Assembly: GCA_900551855.1 (NCBI GenBank)
Contig: URXM01000002.1
Location: 186,001 to 250,000 of the forward strand
Length of the DNA: 64,000 bases
Direction of reading: 5' to 3'
Source: an uncultured Eubacteriales bacterium
GTDB lineage: Bacteria > Bacillota > Clostridia > Christensenellales > UBA1242
The translations under genes were made by a program, and so were the position numbers. Of this stretch, positions 8,246-21,500 are shown piece after piece; the first letter of the stretch is position 1, and each line of letters starts with the position of its first letter. Under the pieces are notes generated by a model. The model searched no databases, was not told where the DNA came from, and saw nothing but the letters and a program-made list of their open reading frames with translations.

Positions 8246-9304
8246 ATGAAAAAAATAATATTAACAGGAGATAGACCTACAGGCAATCTGCATATTGGTC
8301 ATTATGTTGGTTCTATTGCAAACAGATTGAAATTGCAAGAGATGAATGACTATGACAAATTTTACATTATGATTGCCGATACTCAAGCTTTGACTGATAA
8401 TGCTAACAATGTTGATAAAGTCAAAAATAATATCATACAAGTTGCTATTGACTATTTATCAGCTGGCATAGACCCAAACAAGGTGAACATTTTTATTCAA
8501 TCTCAAGTGCCTGAGCTTGCTGAAATGACTATGTATTTTATGAATTTGGTTACTGTGGCTAGATTGAATAGAAATCCTACTGTAAAAGATGAAATGAAAC
8601 AAAGAGGTTTTCAAAGTTCTATTCCTGTCGGCTTTTTGTGTTATCCAATAAGTCAGGCGTCAGATATTTTGGCATTTAACACAAACATCGTTCCTGTTGG
8701 AGATGATCAACTGCCAATGTTGGAACAAACAAGAGAAATTGTTAGAACTTTCAACAACACTTATGGCAAAGAAGTTTTTACTATGCCAGAACCATTGTTG
8801 CCAGAAAATAAGATTTGCAGAAGACTTCCTGGGACTGATGGGAACTTGAAAATGAGTAAGTCTGCAGGGAACTGCATATATTTGAAAGATGAAGCAGATG
8901 TCGTAAAACAAAAAATTATGAGTGCATATACCGACCCTAATCATATAAAGATTTCAGATCCTGGAAAAGTTGAAGGGAATGTAGTGTTTTCATATTTAGA
9001 CGCATTTGCAACAGATGAATCTTTTAAGAAATATTTGCCAGAGTATAAGAATTTGAACGAATTGAAAGAGCATTATAGAAAGGGCGGACTTGGAGATGTT
9101 AAGATAAAATTGTTCTTGAATAATGTGCTTCAAGAGATTTTAGAGCCTATCAGAAACAGAAGAAAAGAGTTGGAAAAAGACATTGATGGCATTTACAACA
9201 TGCTTTTTGAAAACAGCAAAAAGGCAAGAGAAGTCGCTTCGAAGACCGTGGAGAGAATGAAGGATGCCATGGGAATTGAATATACAAAATTTTTGAATAA
9301 ATAA
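8246..9304 (+). CDS. trpS: Tryptophan-tRNA ligase
   Basis: A class I synthetase that attaches tryptophan to tRNA-Trp. The HIGH motif is in GNLHIGHY (residues 13-20) and the KMSKS motif is canonical (KMSKSAGN, residues 202-209). The TrpRS signature GDRPTGNLHIGH at the start separates it from TyrRS. Its 352 residues are slightly longer than the usual 330 or so. SD GGAG lies 8 nt before ATG. It is followed by a strong terminator and appears monocistronic. Confidence 0.96.
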   Translation: MKKIILTGDRPTGNLHIGHYVGSIANRLKLQEMNDYDKFYIMIADTQALTDNANNVDKVKNNIIQVAIDYLSAGIDPNKVNIFIQSQVPELAEMTMYFMNLVTVARLNRNPTVKDEMKQRGFQSSIPVGFLCYPISQASDILAFNTNIVPVGDDQLPMLEQTREIVRTFNNTYGKEVFTMPEPLLPENKICRRLPGTDGNLKMSKSAGNCIYLKDEADVVKQKIMSAYTDPNHIKISDPGKVEGNVVFSYLDAFATDESFKKYLPEYKNLNELKEHYRKGGLGDVKIKLFLNNVLQEILEPIRNRRKELEKDIDGIYNMLFENSKKAREVASKTVERMKDAMGIEYTKFLNK

Positions 9305-9313
9305 AAAATCAAT

Positions 9314-9364
9314 AAAAATACGCAAAAAATTCAAAAAAAATTGAAAAAATGCGTATTTTTTTAT
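9314..9364 (+). terminator. trpS terminator
   Basis: The stem AAAAATACGCA (9314-9324) pairs with TGCGTATTTTT (9350-9360) and is followed by more T. The 25-nt loop is itself A-rich, with a small inner TTCAA/TTGAA pairing. The rest of the 270-base gap up to the giant gene is AT-rich without an ORF. Confidence 0.75.
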
Positions 9365-9502
9365 TATTTTTTGCTGTTTTTATTATTTTCTTTGTTAAAT
9401 AAAAAAAAATAAACGAATAAAAACTAATGTTTAATTGCTTAGTTTGGTTTAAAATACGCATTTATATATATATTAAAAATATATTATTTCTAAAAAATTT
9501 AT

Positions 9503-9532
9503 TTGCTTAAAGAGGTGATATTTTTGTATAAT
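9503..9532 (+). promoter_or_regulatory. Promoter of the giant surface protein gene
   Basis: TTGCTT (9503-9508), an 18-nt spacer and TATAAT (9527-9532). It is followed by a leader of roughly 37 nt with SD AAGGAG (9559-9564) before ATG at 9576. A short dyad TTTAG/CTAAA lies in the leader at 9542-9557. Confidence 0.65.
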
Positions 9533-9575
9533 AATTATAGGTTTAGTCAGGTCTAAATCAAGGAGAAATTGTATT

Positions 9576-12500
9576 ATGAAAAGAAAGTCAATTTTTTTCA
9601 CCTTATTTGTTTTAATCTTTGGGTTCTGTGGGACTCTGAGTTATTTTAACAATCCTATAAATATCACAAATGCTGTCAGCCAAGATGCAAGTGTTTGGGA
9701 CGGAGAGTTTGTTGAAAATGAAAGTGAATTGACTGAGAGCGATTGGTATAATGAAAATGTAAACAATTATTATATCAGGAGTGCAGCTGGACTTTCTTAT
9801 TTTGTTCACAGTGTAAATGATGGAACTGTTTACAAAAACAAAAACATATACCTTGATACAGATATTGACTTGGCAAATTATAATTGGACTCCTATTGGTA
9901 ATGCTGTGAATATTTTCCAAGGATCATTTTATGGACAGGGACATACAATTTACAATTTAGAAATAAATGATGCAACTTCTAGTTATGTTGGTTTCTTTGG
10001 AACTTTGACCGATTATTCAAAAGTTGACAATTTGCATTTAAGAAATGTAAACATTGATTTGACCATTTCAAACAGTGATGATTATTATGTTGGAACTATG
10101 GTTGGATATTTTAACAACACTGGAAATGTTGATAGAAGTTATAGCAATTCTTACATAACAAATTGTTCTGTTGAAGGGGAGATCAATATTTCTTCATCTG
10201 AATCAACACAAAACTTTATGGTTGGTGGACTTGCAGGGAGCATTAACAATGCAAGTGTAAGAACTTCAAAAACTGAAGTTAAAATAAACATTGATTCAGT
10301 CAATGCACAAAATTTGAGAGTCGGGGGTCTCACAGGATCTTCCGATTATTTGGTTTTGTCAGACTGTTATTATGATGGAGACATAGAGGTAAGTTCTACT
10401 ACTGCATCAGGATACATGGGAGGATTGGTTGGATATTTAAGTGGTATAAGTGCCAACTATTCATCAACAATTGAAAATACATATAGCAAAGGCAAAATTG
10501 TTTTAAGCAACAATGGAAAAAGTTTTTATATTGGTGGAATTGTTGGAAGAGTAAACAACGAATATTTTGTTATGAACAATTCTTACCATGTTGGAGATAT
10601 AAAAACGGGCGACAATAACATTTATGGGACTAATTACATGAGTGGGTTGATAGGACAACTTCAAGCTTCTAGTTTTGCAAACACAAAGATGTTGAATTGT
10701 TTTTATATTGGCTCTTTGTCTGGAAATAATTACAATCAAAATTATTTATATCCTGTTGACAAAAACTTGGGAGAATCTCAAAAACCAGAAGTTGGGGGAT
10801 TGTACTTTGATGTTGATATGAAGTCAACAGCAAAGGGAGATTTGGCTAATCAAATTATTAATTTGGACAGTCTCGCAAAAACAAAAGACTTTTATTTAAA
10901 TGAGAGATATTGGGATTCTGAAAAGAGTTGGAACTTCTCTGATTCTTTCTCAAACTGGGATATTTCTTCAGGAATAAACGATGGATATCCATATTTGAAA
11001 CAATTGAATAATATTGGAAATGCTAATAATGACAGTGATTATTCTGCAGGAAGTAAATTGGAAGGAGAAGGAACTGCTGAGTCTCCATATTTGATCAAAA
11101 CAGCTGGTGATTTGGGATATATGTCCTTTAATTTTCAAAGCAAAAAATATTATTCTCTTCAAAACAATATTGATTTGTCAGGCAGAACATGGCAACCAAT
11201 AGGAACTTTATCTAATCCTTTCAATGGTGTTTTTGATGGAAATGGATACACTATTTATGGACTTACATGTTCTTTGCAAGAGAAGTTTGGATCTCATGGT
11301 TTGTTTGGTGTCACATCAAATGCAGTTATAAAAAACTTGAAGATAAAAAATGTAAAATACATAAATGAAGGCACAAATAGTGGTTATATTGGGACTTTTA
11401 TTGGATATGTAAAAGGTGACACATATTTGATAAATTGTGCTGACAACGAATATAGCCAAGCCGGGACCAAATTGTCTGATGGAAGTAATGTTTATTCAGT
11501 TGGAAGGGTTGACAGCGATGCGAATATTTTTGTTTTCTATGGTACAAACTCAACAAATTCGTCAGGAAACTTAATTGAAAATAATATAGACACTTCAAAC
11601 AATGGCGATTTTTATGGAAACATCAATCTTTCAGGGACAAAAACAAGTACTGGAACTTTGGCTGATGTATATTATGGCTATGATTTAACAATAAATGGAA
11701 ATGGTGGAAACTTTTATAATTCAAACAAAGTAAGTTATAAAGGCAAATATCATCTTCTTGTTATGCCAACAGGTGAAAATGCAAAGATTAAAAATATTGC
11801 ATTGACATCAACTGGAAATGTCGCTAGTGAAGTGGTGAATGTTTCTAGCATGGACAGCACTTTTGGTGTTGGTCTTCCACAACTTTCTCATCTTTTTGGC
11901 ACGACAGACACAATAATTAAAAAAGGTTTTAAAGCTGTTTCATTCAATTATACATTGTCAGGTGCAACTGACAGTGTTTTGTATAGCCTTTCTGACTCTC
12001 AAAAAACAGAAGTTTTGAATTTTGATATAAATTATTCAAAGGCACCTTTGCATGGTGTAAATGTAAATTGGCAAGTTTATGGATATAATCCAAACAATCC
12101 AAATGAAGCAGACAAAGACAATGCTTATCAAATAAAAGTTATTTACAACACTTACGAAAAAGAAGAGTTTGGGGCTACATCATATGACTATGATGCAAGT
12201 TCTGAAGTTCAAGTTGATGAAGATGGAAATGTTTATAAGATATTCTATTTGGAATATGATGCTTTTCTTTCTGATTATCCAGAAATTTTTGAAGTGCCAA
12301 GTTATAAAGACAAAAATGGCGTGCAAAAATTGTTAAGAAATGGAGATTTTGCTATTGAAGGTGTTTATCAAGAGGGTTATCCTTTTGCAAAAGAAATTTT
12401 GACTACCGAACCTGTAGATGGAGAAAATTCTGCTGATGTTTACTACGCTTCAAGCACTCTTGCAAACAGTATATTGTCTGATGCATCAATTGTTGGTGAC

Positions 12501-15500
12501 GTTTATTTGGCAAATTTATATGTAAACTGGGAAGGTATTGAAAAGTTAGAAGATGGTCATGAATTTGATTTGACAATCAGTTTAAATCCTTTGGAAGGAA
12601 CTGATGAGCAATCAAGCTTTGCAGGAAACTTTGATATAAAAGATGCAATAACAAGCATAGAAGTTTATCAAGTACCAGATGCATCAAATCCTAATTTGGA
12701 AAAAGTTTATAGAGAATTTTCTGGTGATTCTTTGATTGTAAACGACAACAAAGTTAAAGTAAATGTGACAATTACAACAACAAAATTGAGTGATACTACA
12801 GACAATTATTGGTATGTTGTAGTGACTCTTAAAAATGGGTTTATATATTCTGGAGACGGAACAAAAGATAAAAATTATAACGGAACAATAGACACTAACT
12901 TTGGTGTAGATTCTTCATCTGGTGTGAAAGGAGAATGGAGATTCTACAATTTGGTAAGCGATTACAACCTTACACTCGTTGTTTCTCGTGACATGAAAGA
13001 AAACGAACTTTCTATTGGAACGGGCGTTTATATGGGACTTACTCCTTTTGTGACGGGTTGGAACAAAGTTTCTGTAATTGGCCCAAATGGTGAAAAAGCT
13101 GACATATCTTCTCTTACAAACAATGAATCTTTGAAAACTGTTTATCAAAATGGTGAAAACTTTGTTGGTTTTGACTTTATGAAAAACAAAATTTTAAGTT
13201 CTAGTGCCAGCTATGATGCCATTGATTTGACTTCAAATTATATTCTTACAGAAGGAAACAAAAAGAGCGTTTTGTTTGAGTATGAATTTGCTGGAGAGTC
13301 AAAATATTATTTATATGAATTTGTTGAAAACGACCAAAGTTATTCTTACCCACAAACTATTTATTTGTACACAAGTGATGCAAACAGACAAAAAACTGAT
13401 ATGGTTGTTCAATTGGACAGCAGTACAGAATTGACTTATAGACTTTCATATTATGCTTATACCAATTTTGGAATTATATATTCAACAGAAACTGATGCAA
13501 CTATATTCAGTGTAGTTTCACAATTTAACAGCTCAAGCATTGACAAAGTAAAAGATGGTGAGCAAAGAGAAGTTGATGTTATTATTCCTAATGGTGCAAA
13601 CCCTTCAAAAATTTACATGGTTTTTGAAAGTATTATAAAAATAAATAATGGGGAAAGTATTGAAGCAACAACAAGATATTCTCAAGCTATCTTTAACTTT
13701 AATACAAAATACTTAGCTCAAGATCAAGATTTGTTGGATGAAAATGGTGATGTAAATTATGTAGACATTGAAAAAAATTCTCCTACTATTTATTCAGTTG
13801 TTAAAGACGCTTTGGGGCAATGGAATTTGACTGGAGAATTAAAGAGTAAAATTTACAGTGTAGATGTTAATTCTGGAGAAATTGTTTTTGCAGTGCAATC
13901 TACTGATTTTTACAAGTTCTTTGTAAAGAGAGGTGGCACTGACAATATTACATTGTTTAACAATACTGGGAGTACTGCAAATCTCAATTTGGAAAGCTGC
14001 AACATAAAAATCGCAGTTTCTGATGAAAATGATCAAGTAATTTCTGATTATGAAGAAAGATTTAATCTTAACAATCAAGAATATTTAACAATCTCAGCCT
14101 CATCAACTTATGTAGAGAGTAAATGGATACAAAGTGAAAATGGTGGCTTGGAGTATCAAAACGAATTCTTTGTTATTATATTGAATTACAGTGCGGGAAA
14201 TGGTGGGTTGCAAGCAGGTAATTACACTCTTGATGTTGTCTGCACCGATGTTTTCTACAACATGAATTATTCTACAAAATTTGTAAATGCAGATGTTGAT
14301 GTAAGTCAATTGAAAGATGTAAAACTCTTGGAAAATGAAGAGAGTTCTGATATCGAAACTGTTGTGACAGCAAATGGAGAAAAGTACGAACAAAACAATT
14401 CTTCAATCAAATTTGACAATGAAATAACTGTTTCAACTTATATGCAAACAAATAATGCTTATGAATTTTGGGGCTGGTATATTAAAGGATCAAATTATTC
14501 AAGATTTGTGGCGAAAGGGAATTCTTTGCCATCATCTCCATCAGCTTCAACTCCTTCAACTTTGAGTTTTGAATATGGTGACATGTATTTTTCAACAAGT
14601 GGTACAAACTTGAATGAACTTGGATTTTTGGATGAAAACAACGCTTACAATATTACAATCTATGCAATTTTCCAAAGAAAACAGACAACAATAGACCTTT
14701 CTCAAAGAGTTATTATTGAAAACAGAAATGGTGAACAAACAGAATATACAAGCTATGCTATTAACTTGAATTTAAGTTTTGCTTTGAGACTTAATGATGG
14801 TTCTTCTGCACAATCTATTGTTTACAATTATACTTCAAACACAAATTCAGAAGAACAATTCTTGTCTAATTTCAATTTTGTTATGACAGGAACTGACTCT
14901 ACAGGTTATTACATTTCTGGTTATAGATTGTTTGATGTTTATGGTGATGTGGTAGAGGTAAATCTCAATGGACAAAGTGAAAAAATTGAATATATTGGAA
15001 ACAAATATGACAACAATGTATCAATGAATTTTGACATATATAAACAAGTAAAGACCTTGATGGAACAGGGCGAGACAAGCAAATATCAAGAATATACCAT
15101 TACGCCTATTATAAGACAGAAATCTGCAAATATCACTTTCCATTCAGGAACTGGTTCTAGTGGCTATGGTGACACCAAAAATGGACATGTTTTTGATGTT
15201 AGTGGTGAAAATGAAACAACCGATACATACTTCACTACAACTGAAATATATTTCGACACCACAATATACTTAAATTCACCATTAGATGGAAATATAAACA
15301 GCAACGATACGACTGAATCTGTTATTGTTGAAAATTTGTTTAGCAGTAGAACAGGTTATGTAAAGAAGAGCAACAATTATTGGGTTTCTACAATTGGAGA
15401 ACAACTCAATGGTATGACATTGCAATTGTCAACTTCTTATTTTAAAGATTCTCAAACATTGAAAGAATTGCATTTTTATGTAGTTTGGGAAGCTAGAAAT

Positions 15501-18500
15501 TACAACATTAGATTTATGCCTAATGGTGGAATTTTTGATGGTATTGATTCTATAAGCATTACTGCAACTTATGATTCAAATGAAGTTGTTTACAACAATA
15601 TAAAATATTACTCTACAAGTTTAGACAATATTACGGCAATCAAAGACAAATTGCAATATATTGGTTATGAAAACTCTGGATGGAGTTTGGATGCAGATAA
15701 CAACATTCTCGGTCGTTTGGTATTTGATGCAAATTTGGGTCTGATTTCAGGGCAAGAGTATTCTTTGTTTGATGAAAAAGGAAATTATATTTGCCCAAGT
15801 GATTCAATTGTGTATGCCGTTTGGGTAGAATGCCCTTATACAATCAAAATCATGTTGAATGGTGCAAATAGTTATGATATACACGGGCAAAAAACAAGCA
15901 TTCCAAATGATGAACAAAAAGAATTTGGACTTGAAATTGATATTAGATATGACAGCACATTTGCTGAAATGTTTTTCGAAAACGATGAAGAAAACAAGAT
16001 AAAAATCAGTGAAATAGTTTTGGAAAGAGAAGGATACAAGTTTAATGGCTTCTACGCTATTAGTGGAAATTTAAGACAAAATATCGATGATTATACAGTT
16101 TTCACTACAAACATTATTTCTTGTTCTCAAACTATGACTGAAGATATTGTTTTGACTTTGTATGCAAATTGGACTTTTGATATTTCTTATCTTTCATTAA
16201 GTTTGAATCAAAGCAATTTGCCAAGTTTGGTATATAATGCAGGCCAACAAACAATTTATTTGGCAGATTACTTTAAACTTGGTTATCAAGCAAATGGTTA
16301 TGTTGTAAGTTTGGATGAAAATGGTCAAGACATGACAATTACTCTTTCACCAAACATGAATTCTTCTATATTGTTAAGTCTTTCTTCAGAGAAAGCAACA
16401 ATTGATAATTATTCAGATTTGTCATTTAAGGTAAGAAATGTAGGAAATTATTCTGTAAGCTTAAGCATAACAATCACTGATGATGCAAGTTATTTGAATT
16501 TGGGTAATGTGTATAACGAAAACTGTATGTTCTACATTGAAGTGACCAAGGCAGATTTGGATAGCTCGGTTAGTGATGAAATGTATGTAGAAAATGTAAA
16601 ACGAATTATGGAACCTTTCATGAATGTAGAGTTTAATACGAAATTGCAAAGTTGTTCTACTCTTGATGGTGTGACAAATTTGATGAAGAGTGAAGATTCT
16701 ACAATTACAGGCACTGCTGGCGAAGAACTTAACAACAGTGTTTATGAATACATTATGTTTAAATACTACATGCTTCTAAATTCAAATGTTGGAGAGACTT
16801 ACAAGACTTATAAAGAATGGACTTATGCTGATTACTTAAATCATATAAGTGATGAGAATAACGCAACTTCAGTTTCAAATATTGTGTCATCACTTTCTCA
16901 CTTTGATTTCTATGACTATACAATTTCTGACAGCAGTATGAATATTGATGGGTACGACAATTTGGAAATTGTTTCTGATGCGGTTCAAAATGTTGGTCTT
17001 GAATTGGCTATAGACAAAATTGTTATATCTTCTAATACCGTTTCTAATCTTTCTCCTAACAACAGTTATGAAATGAGAGTTTACTTGAAAAATGTTGTAT
17101 CAAGTGTAGATAGTCTTGCAAATTACAATGTGCAATACGATGCAAATGGAGATGCTTTCATCACAGCAGGTACTGCATTCTTGTTGCCACAAACTATTTT
17201 GGTTCAAAACTTGGAAAGCACAAAATCTGCATATTTTGAAGCTAATGTAGAGAACAAAGAAGTAGCTTGGGCAGGAAACAGAGAATCTTTGGAATATGGA
17301 AGCAACACTTATTATTTGATTGAAAACAACCTCTATCTCTCAGCAGAACTTTACACTTCTTCAAGTGGAGATTTGTTGACTGATACAATTTATTCATTTA
17401 CTAACAAAGAAAACTATTTATTCTTTGATAATGTTTCTATCATCTTAAAGACCGAAAATTCTGGTGAAGTATCATATACAAACATTTCATCATACTTTAA
17501 GCCTATTATGGCGGAAGATGATGTGTTTACAATCATGAATACAAATGGTGTCGCAAACTTAACTGTTACAGCAAATTATCTTACAAACAAAGATGGTATG
17601 ATATATTTTGAAAAAGTAGAAGATATCATGGCTTCTGAACTTTTGAGAATTACTCGTGTTTATTACAACATAGATGGCACTGAAAAAGATGTTTATGATG
17701 CAGATGGATTGGAAGAGACATCTTTCTCTGATAATGGAGTGTTGGTTTATGAAATAACAGAGAACAATTCAAATTCTGTTTCTATTTTTGTTAGTCCAAC
17801 AGTTACAAAAGTTGTGTTCTCTGCTACATCTTCTTCAATCTCTGATTATATAGGATTGTATAAGTGGGTTGATTCCCCAATTTATAGTGTTGATGGAACC
17901 ATGGACACAAAAGGCAGTTTGACTGTTGATATGTCTTTGATAGAAAAATCAGATGAGGGCATGACAAATATAAATTATTATGCAGTTTATACCGATTTGG
18001 TTCTTGTAAAATACAATTTAAATTTCCCAAGTAGTTATAATTTAAGTTCAAGCCAAACAGCTACAATGAAACTTGGAGAAACCACTGCAAATGATCTTGC
18101 TATACCTAGCGAAAGCGGATTTGTTTTGGCAAGTCTTAAAGCAAAAACTCCTACTGGCGAGACTTTGGATTACACAGAAATATTCACAGGTGAAGATAGT
18201 GGAAATGGAAGAGTTTATGTAGGTATTACTCCAGAGACTAAATTTGCGATTGTGACTCTTGAAGCAAAATGGAATGTTGAAGACATTGCTTACAATCAAA
18301 TTTTGACAAGTTATAGAGCTGCAGTTGAATCATTTACTTCTTTGACAGTTGATGATATTGTTGCAATATCAAATAAAAATACCACTTTGTATGAATACAC
18401 TTATGCATGGTATTTCAATAACCAAAAAATATCCGAAGGCCAAATAATGAAATTGGAAAACAATGGAAGCTATGATGAAAGCGGAAATTATAAACTCGTT

Positions 18501-21500
18501 GTCAATGCAACATTGAATTCAGAATTTGTTATTTCTTTGGAAGATGCTTCAAAAACTTCTACAAGCGTTGAAATCAATTTCACTTTGGAATTTATGCGCA
18601 ATATCATAGATAAGATTACTTTGCCAGAACCAGAAAGCGTTGTTGTGACTTATGATGGCAGAGAACATATATCAGATTGGAGTGTAAATGTTGATATTTA
18701 TATTTACAATCCAAGCAAAGACGCTTATGAAGAAACTGTCACAACACAACAATTGCATTATGTCACTACAGGGTCTATTTACTTTAAAGTTTACTTCAAT
18801 GGTGGAGAAGTAAGCTCAATGAAAAATGCCGGTGAATATAGAATAAATATTTGTATTGATGAAGGATCTTATGACATATCTGGTGTTGACTCTTCAAATT
18901 TGGAATTTGTTTACACGATCAATGCTTTAAGCGTAGATTTAAGTGAGTATGATTTTAATATGTCTAAACAATTCAACTCTGTTGAGCCTTCTTTGACCAA
19001 AGAAATTTATTTGACAAATGAAAATGTACCTTTGCAACTCGAAAGAGACGCTGGCGAAGATGTTGGATATTACAACATTTATCTTAAAGACAACTTGCAA
19101 GAATATAAGATGAATTATACTTTCACTTATGGCGATGTTGTATTGTTTGAAAATGGTGCTTTGACTGCAGAAGCAAAGACCACAGCAATCGGAACTTTTG
19201 CAATAACAAAAGGTGGAACATTGAGATTGTCTTATGAAGTCACAGCACTCAATCCTATGGCTGTTGAAGCAAATTATAGCAATTTGGGATACAGCTTGAA
19301 GTTGACAGAAGATTTCAGATTGCAAATTTATAATGGTGATGTTGTCTATAAAGAATTTTATTTGAACTTGTTTGATTTGGCTACAAGTGAAAATATTTCT
19401 TCAGATGTAATTTTAAACATCTTAAGAACAAAAATTTCTGATATCCAACCAACATTCTTTAATACAGAAAGTTATCAAACAGCTTACAACAGCATGACTT
19501 ATACATATAGTTTTGCGTTGGGAGATGAGATATCTAAGTATTATACAAACATAGAATTTGAGGCTGGTTATACATTTACAATCAAAACAATTACAGTTGA
19601 TGTTTCTGGCTTTAAGTTGCAAAAAACATATGATGGAACAACAAACATCTATCTTGACTTAACAGGGAAGACAATTGACTTAGATAGTTATAGTGGAGTT
19701 TATATTGCAGGAACATTCTTGACAGCGCATGCAGGAACAAATGTTAGAGTTGATTTGTCATTGCAAAGAAAAGACTCTACAGAAAACCTTTCAAACTATG
19801 AACTTACTGCAAGTTATGTTGTGGGAGCTATAAACAAACTTGATGGCACTATGTCATTTACTATGAGCAAAACTGAGTTTGCTTATGGTGAGATTTCTCT
19901 CAACAACTTCTCAAGTTTTATTGGAAATTATATTGTTATGAATTCTGACAACCAACTTGTGACAAATTTGTTGGTAGATGGATATTATACTATCTCATAC
20001 AGTTTGAAAAATCCTTCAACAAATGAAAAAGGGTTCTTGTATAAAGGCAACTACACAATTGGTGTAAATGCCGCGTTCCAAGATTTTAATATGACGATAA
20101 ACGAACCTTCATTTGAAGTTTTGGCTTTGCAATATGAAGTTCAAATTCCTGAAAATTATATTCAAATTTCTGTTTTGGATAAAGTTCAAGAATATTATGA
20201 AAACGCAATTTCAATTCAAAGCACTGGCGACACAATAAATTTAAGATTGGCACCAGAAGGTTTGACAGCAGGACAAAATGCAAATACAGGAAGCTACAAT
20301 TTGTTGTTGGTTGAAGATACCTTCTTAAATGGAAGTGTTGTCGTTTCTATCAATGAAAACAACAAAGGCTTGCAAGTTTTGTTTGCTACAGAAACTGTTT
20401 ATGTAAGAATTGATGATACTTCAATTTTGACAAATTCTTATAGTGGACAAAATTACAGTGTATCAGGTGATGTTTCAAAAATTTTGACAGTTTCAAATGG
20501 TACGACGAATTTAACAAGTGCATTGACCTTCTTCTTAAAAGTAGATGAAGGCGGAGAAGTTGTAGAAAAAACTCTTGGTGATGGAGAAATATCATTTGCA
20601 ACTCTTTCAATTGGATTTGAAGATTCAATTACCGAAGTATCTAAGGCAGGACAATATAAGTTGAGTATTCTTGCACAATGCAACGAATATGTAAATGTTG
20701 TTTTTGCAGAAGATTATTATCTTAATATTGAAAAATTGACAATTGACATAGCTCAATTTACATTTGAAAAAACATACGACGGAATTGGCAGTTATATCAT
20801 TTCTGACTTCAACGAAAAAATTGATGGTGATGATGTTTCAATTTTAGTTCAATTTGATTCTGCTGTTTCTGGTGAAGGTAAAAATGTAAACTTGTACCTT
20901 AGCGGAACAGACATGAACAATTATGAGTTGTCAAGTGCGACAAGTACAGGTTCAATCAACAAAGCAGAAGCAATTGTTGAACTTGTAAAAACAGATTTGG
21001 TTTATGGTGAAGTTTCTTTGACTCAACCATTGTCTTACACGGTCAAGGCAGGCACAACAAACTTGTTGCCTTCTCAATATTCTTTGACTTTGGAAATTGA
21101 AAATGCAAATTATAGTGCGTCAGGATATTTGACTGTTGGAACATATACGGTGGCTTTGAGTGCTCAATCTTCAACAAACTATGATTTGATTTTGAACACA
21201 ACACAAATTCAAGTTTCTGCGTACGATTTGACTTTGCAATTCAATACTGATGGAGAAATCTATTATGAATTTAATTCTCCAGAAGCAAATTCTGATCAGT
21301 TCACTTATATCTATATAACACCACTTTATGAAAGCATCGAAATCTTGATGACAAGAGAAAGTGGAAAAGATATTGGATATTACAAAATATTAAGTGGAAC
21401 TTCAAATGATACAAATTATTATGTTTTGAAAGTGGACGACAAGAGTGAACTTGGTGCATTTAGAATTTCTCAAGCAAAAGAAAGATTATATCTTCTTTTG

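Noticed and set aside
9542..9557. Operator in the leader of the giant gene (TTTAG/CTAAA)
   Set aside because: A 5-bp A/T-rich dyad is too common in this DNA to support a call.
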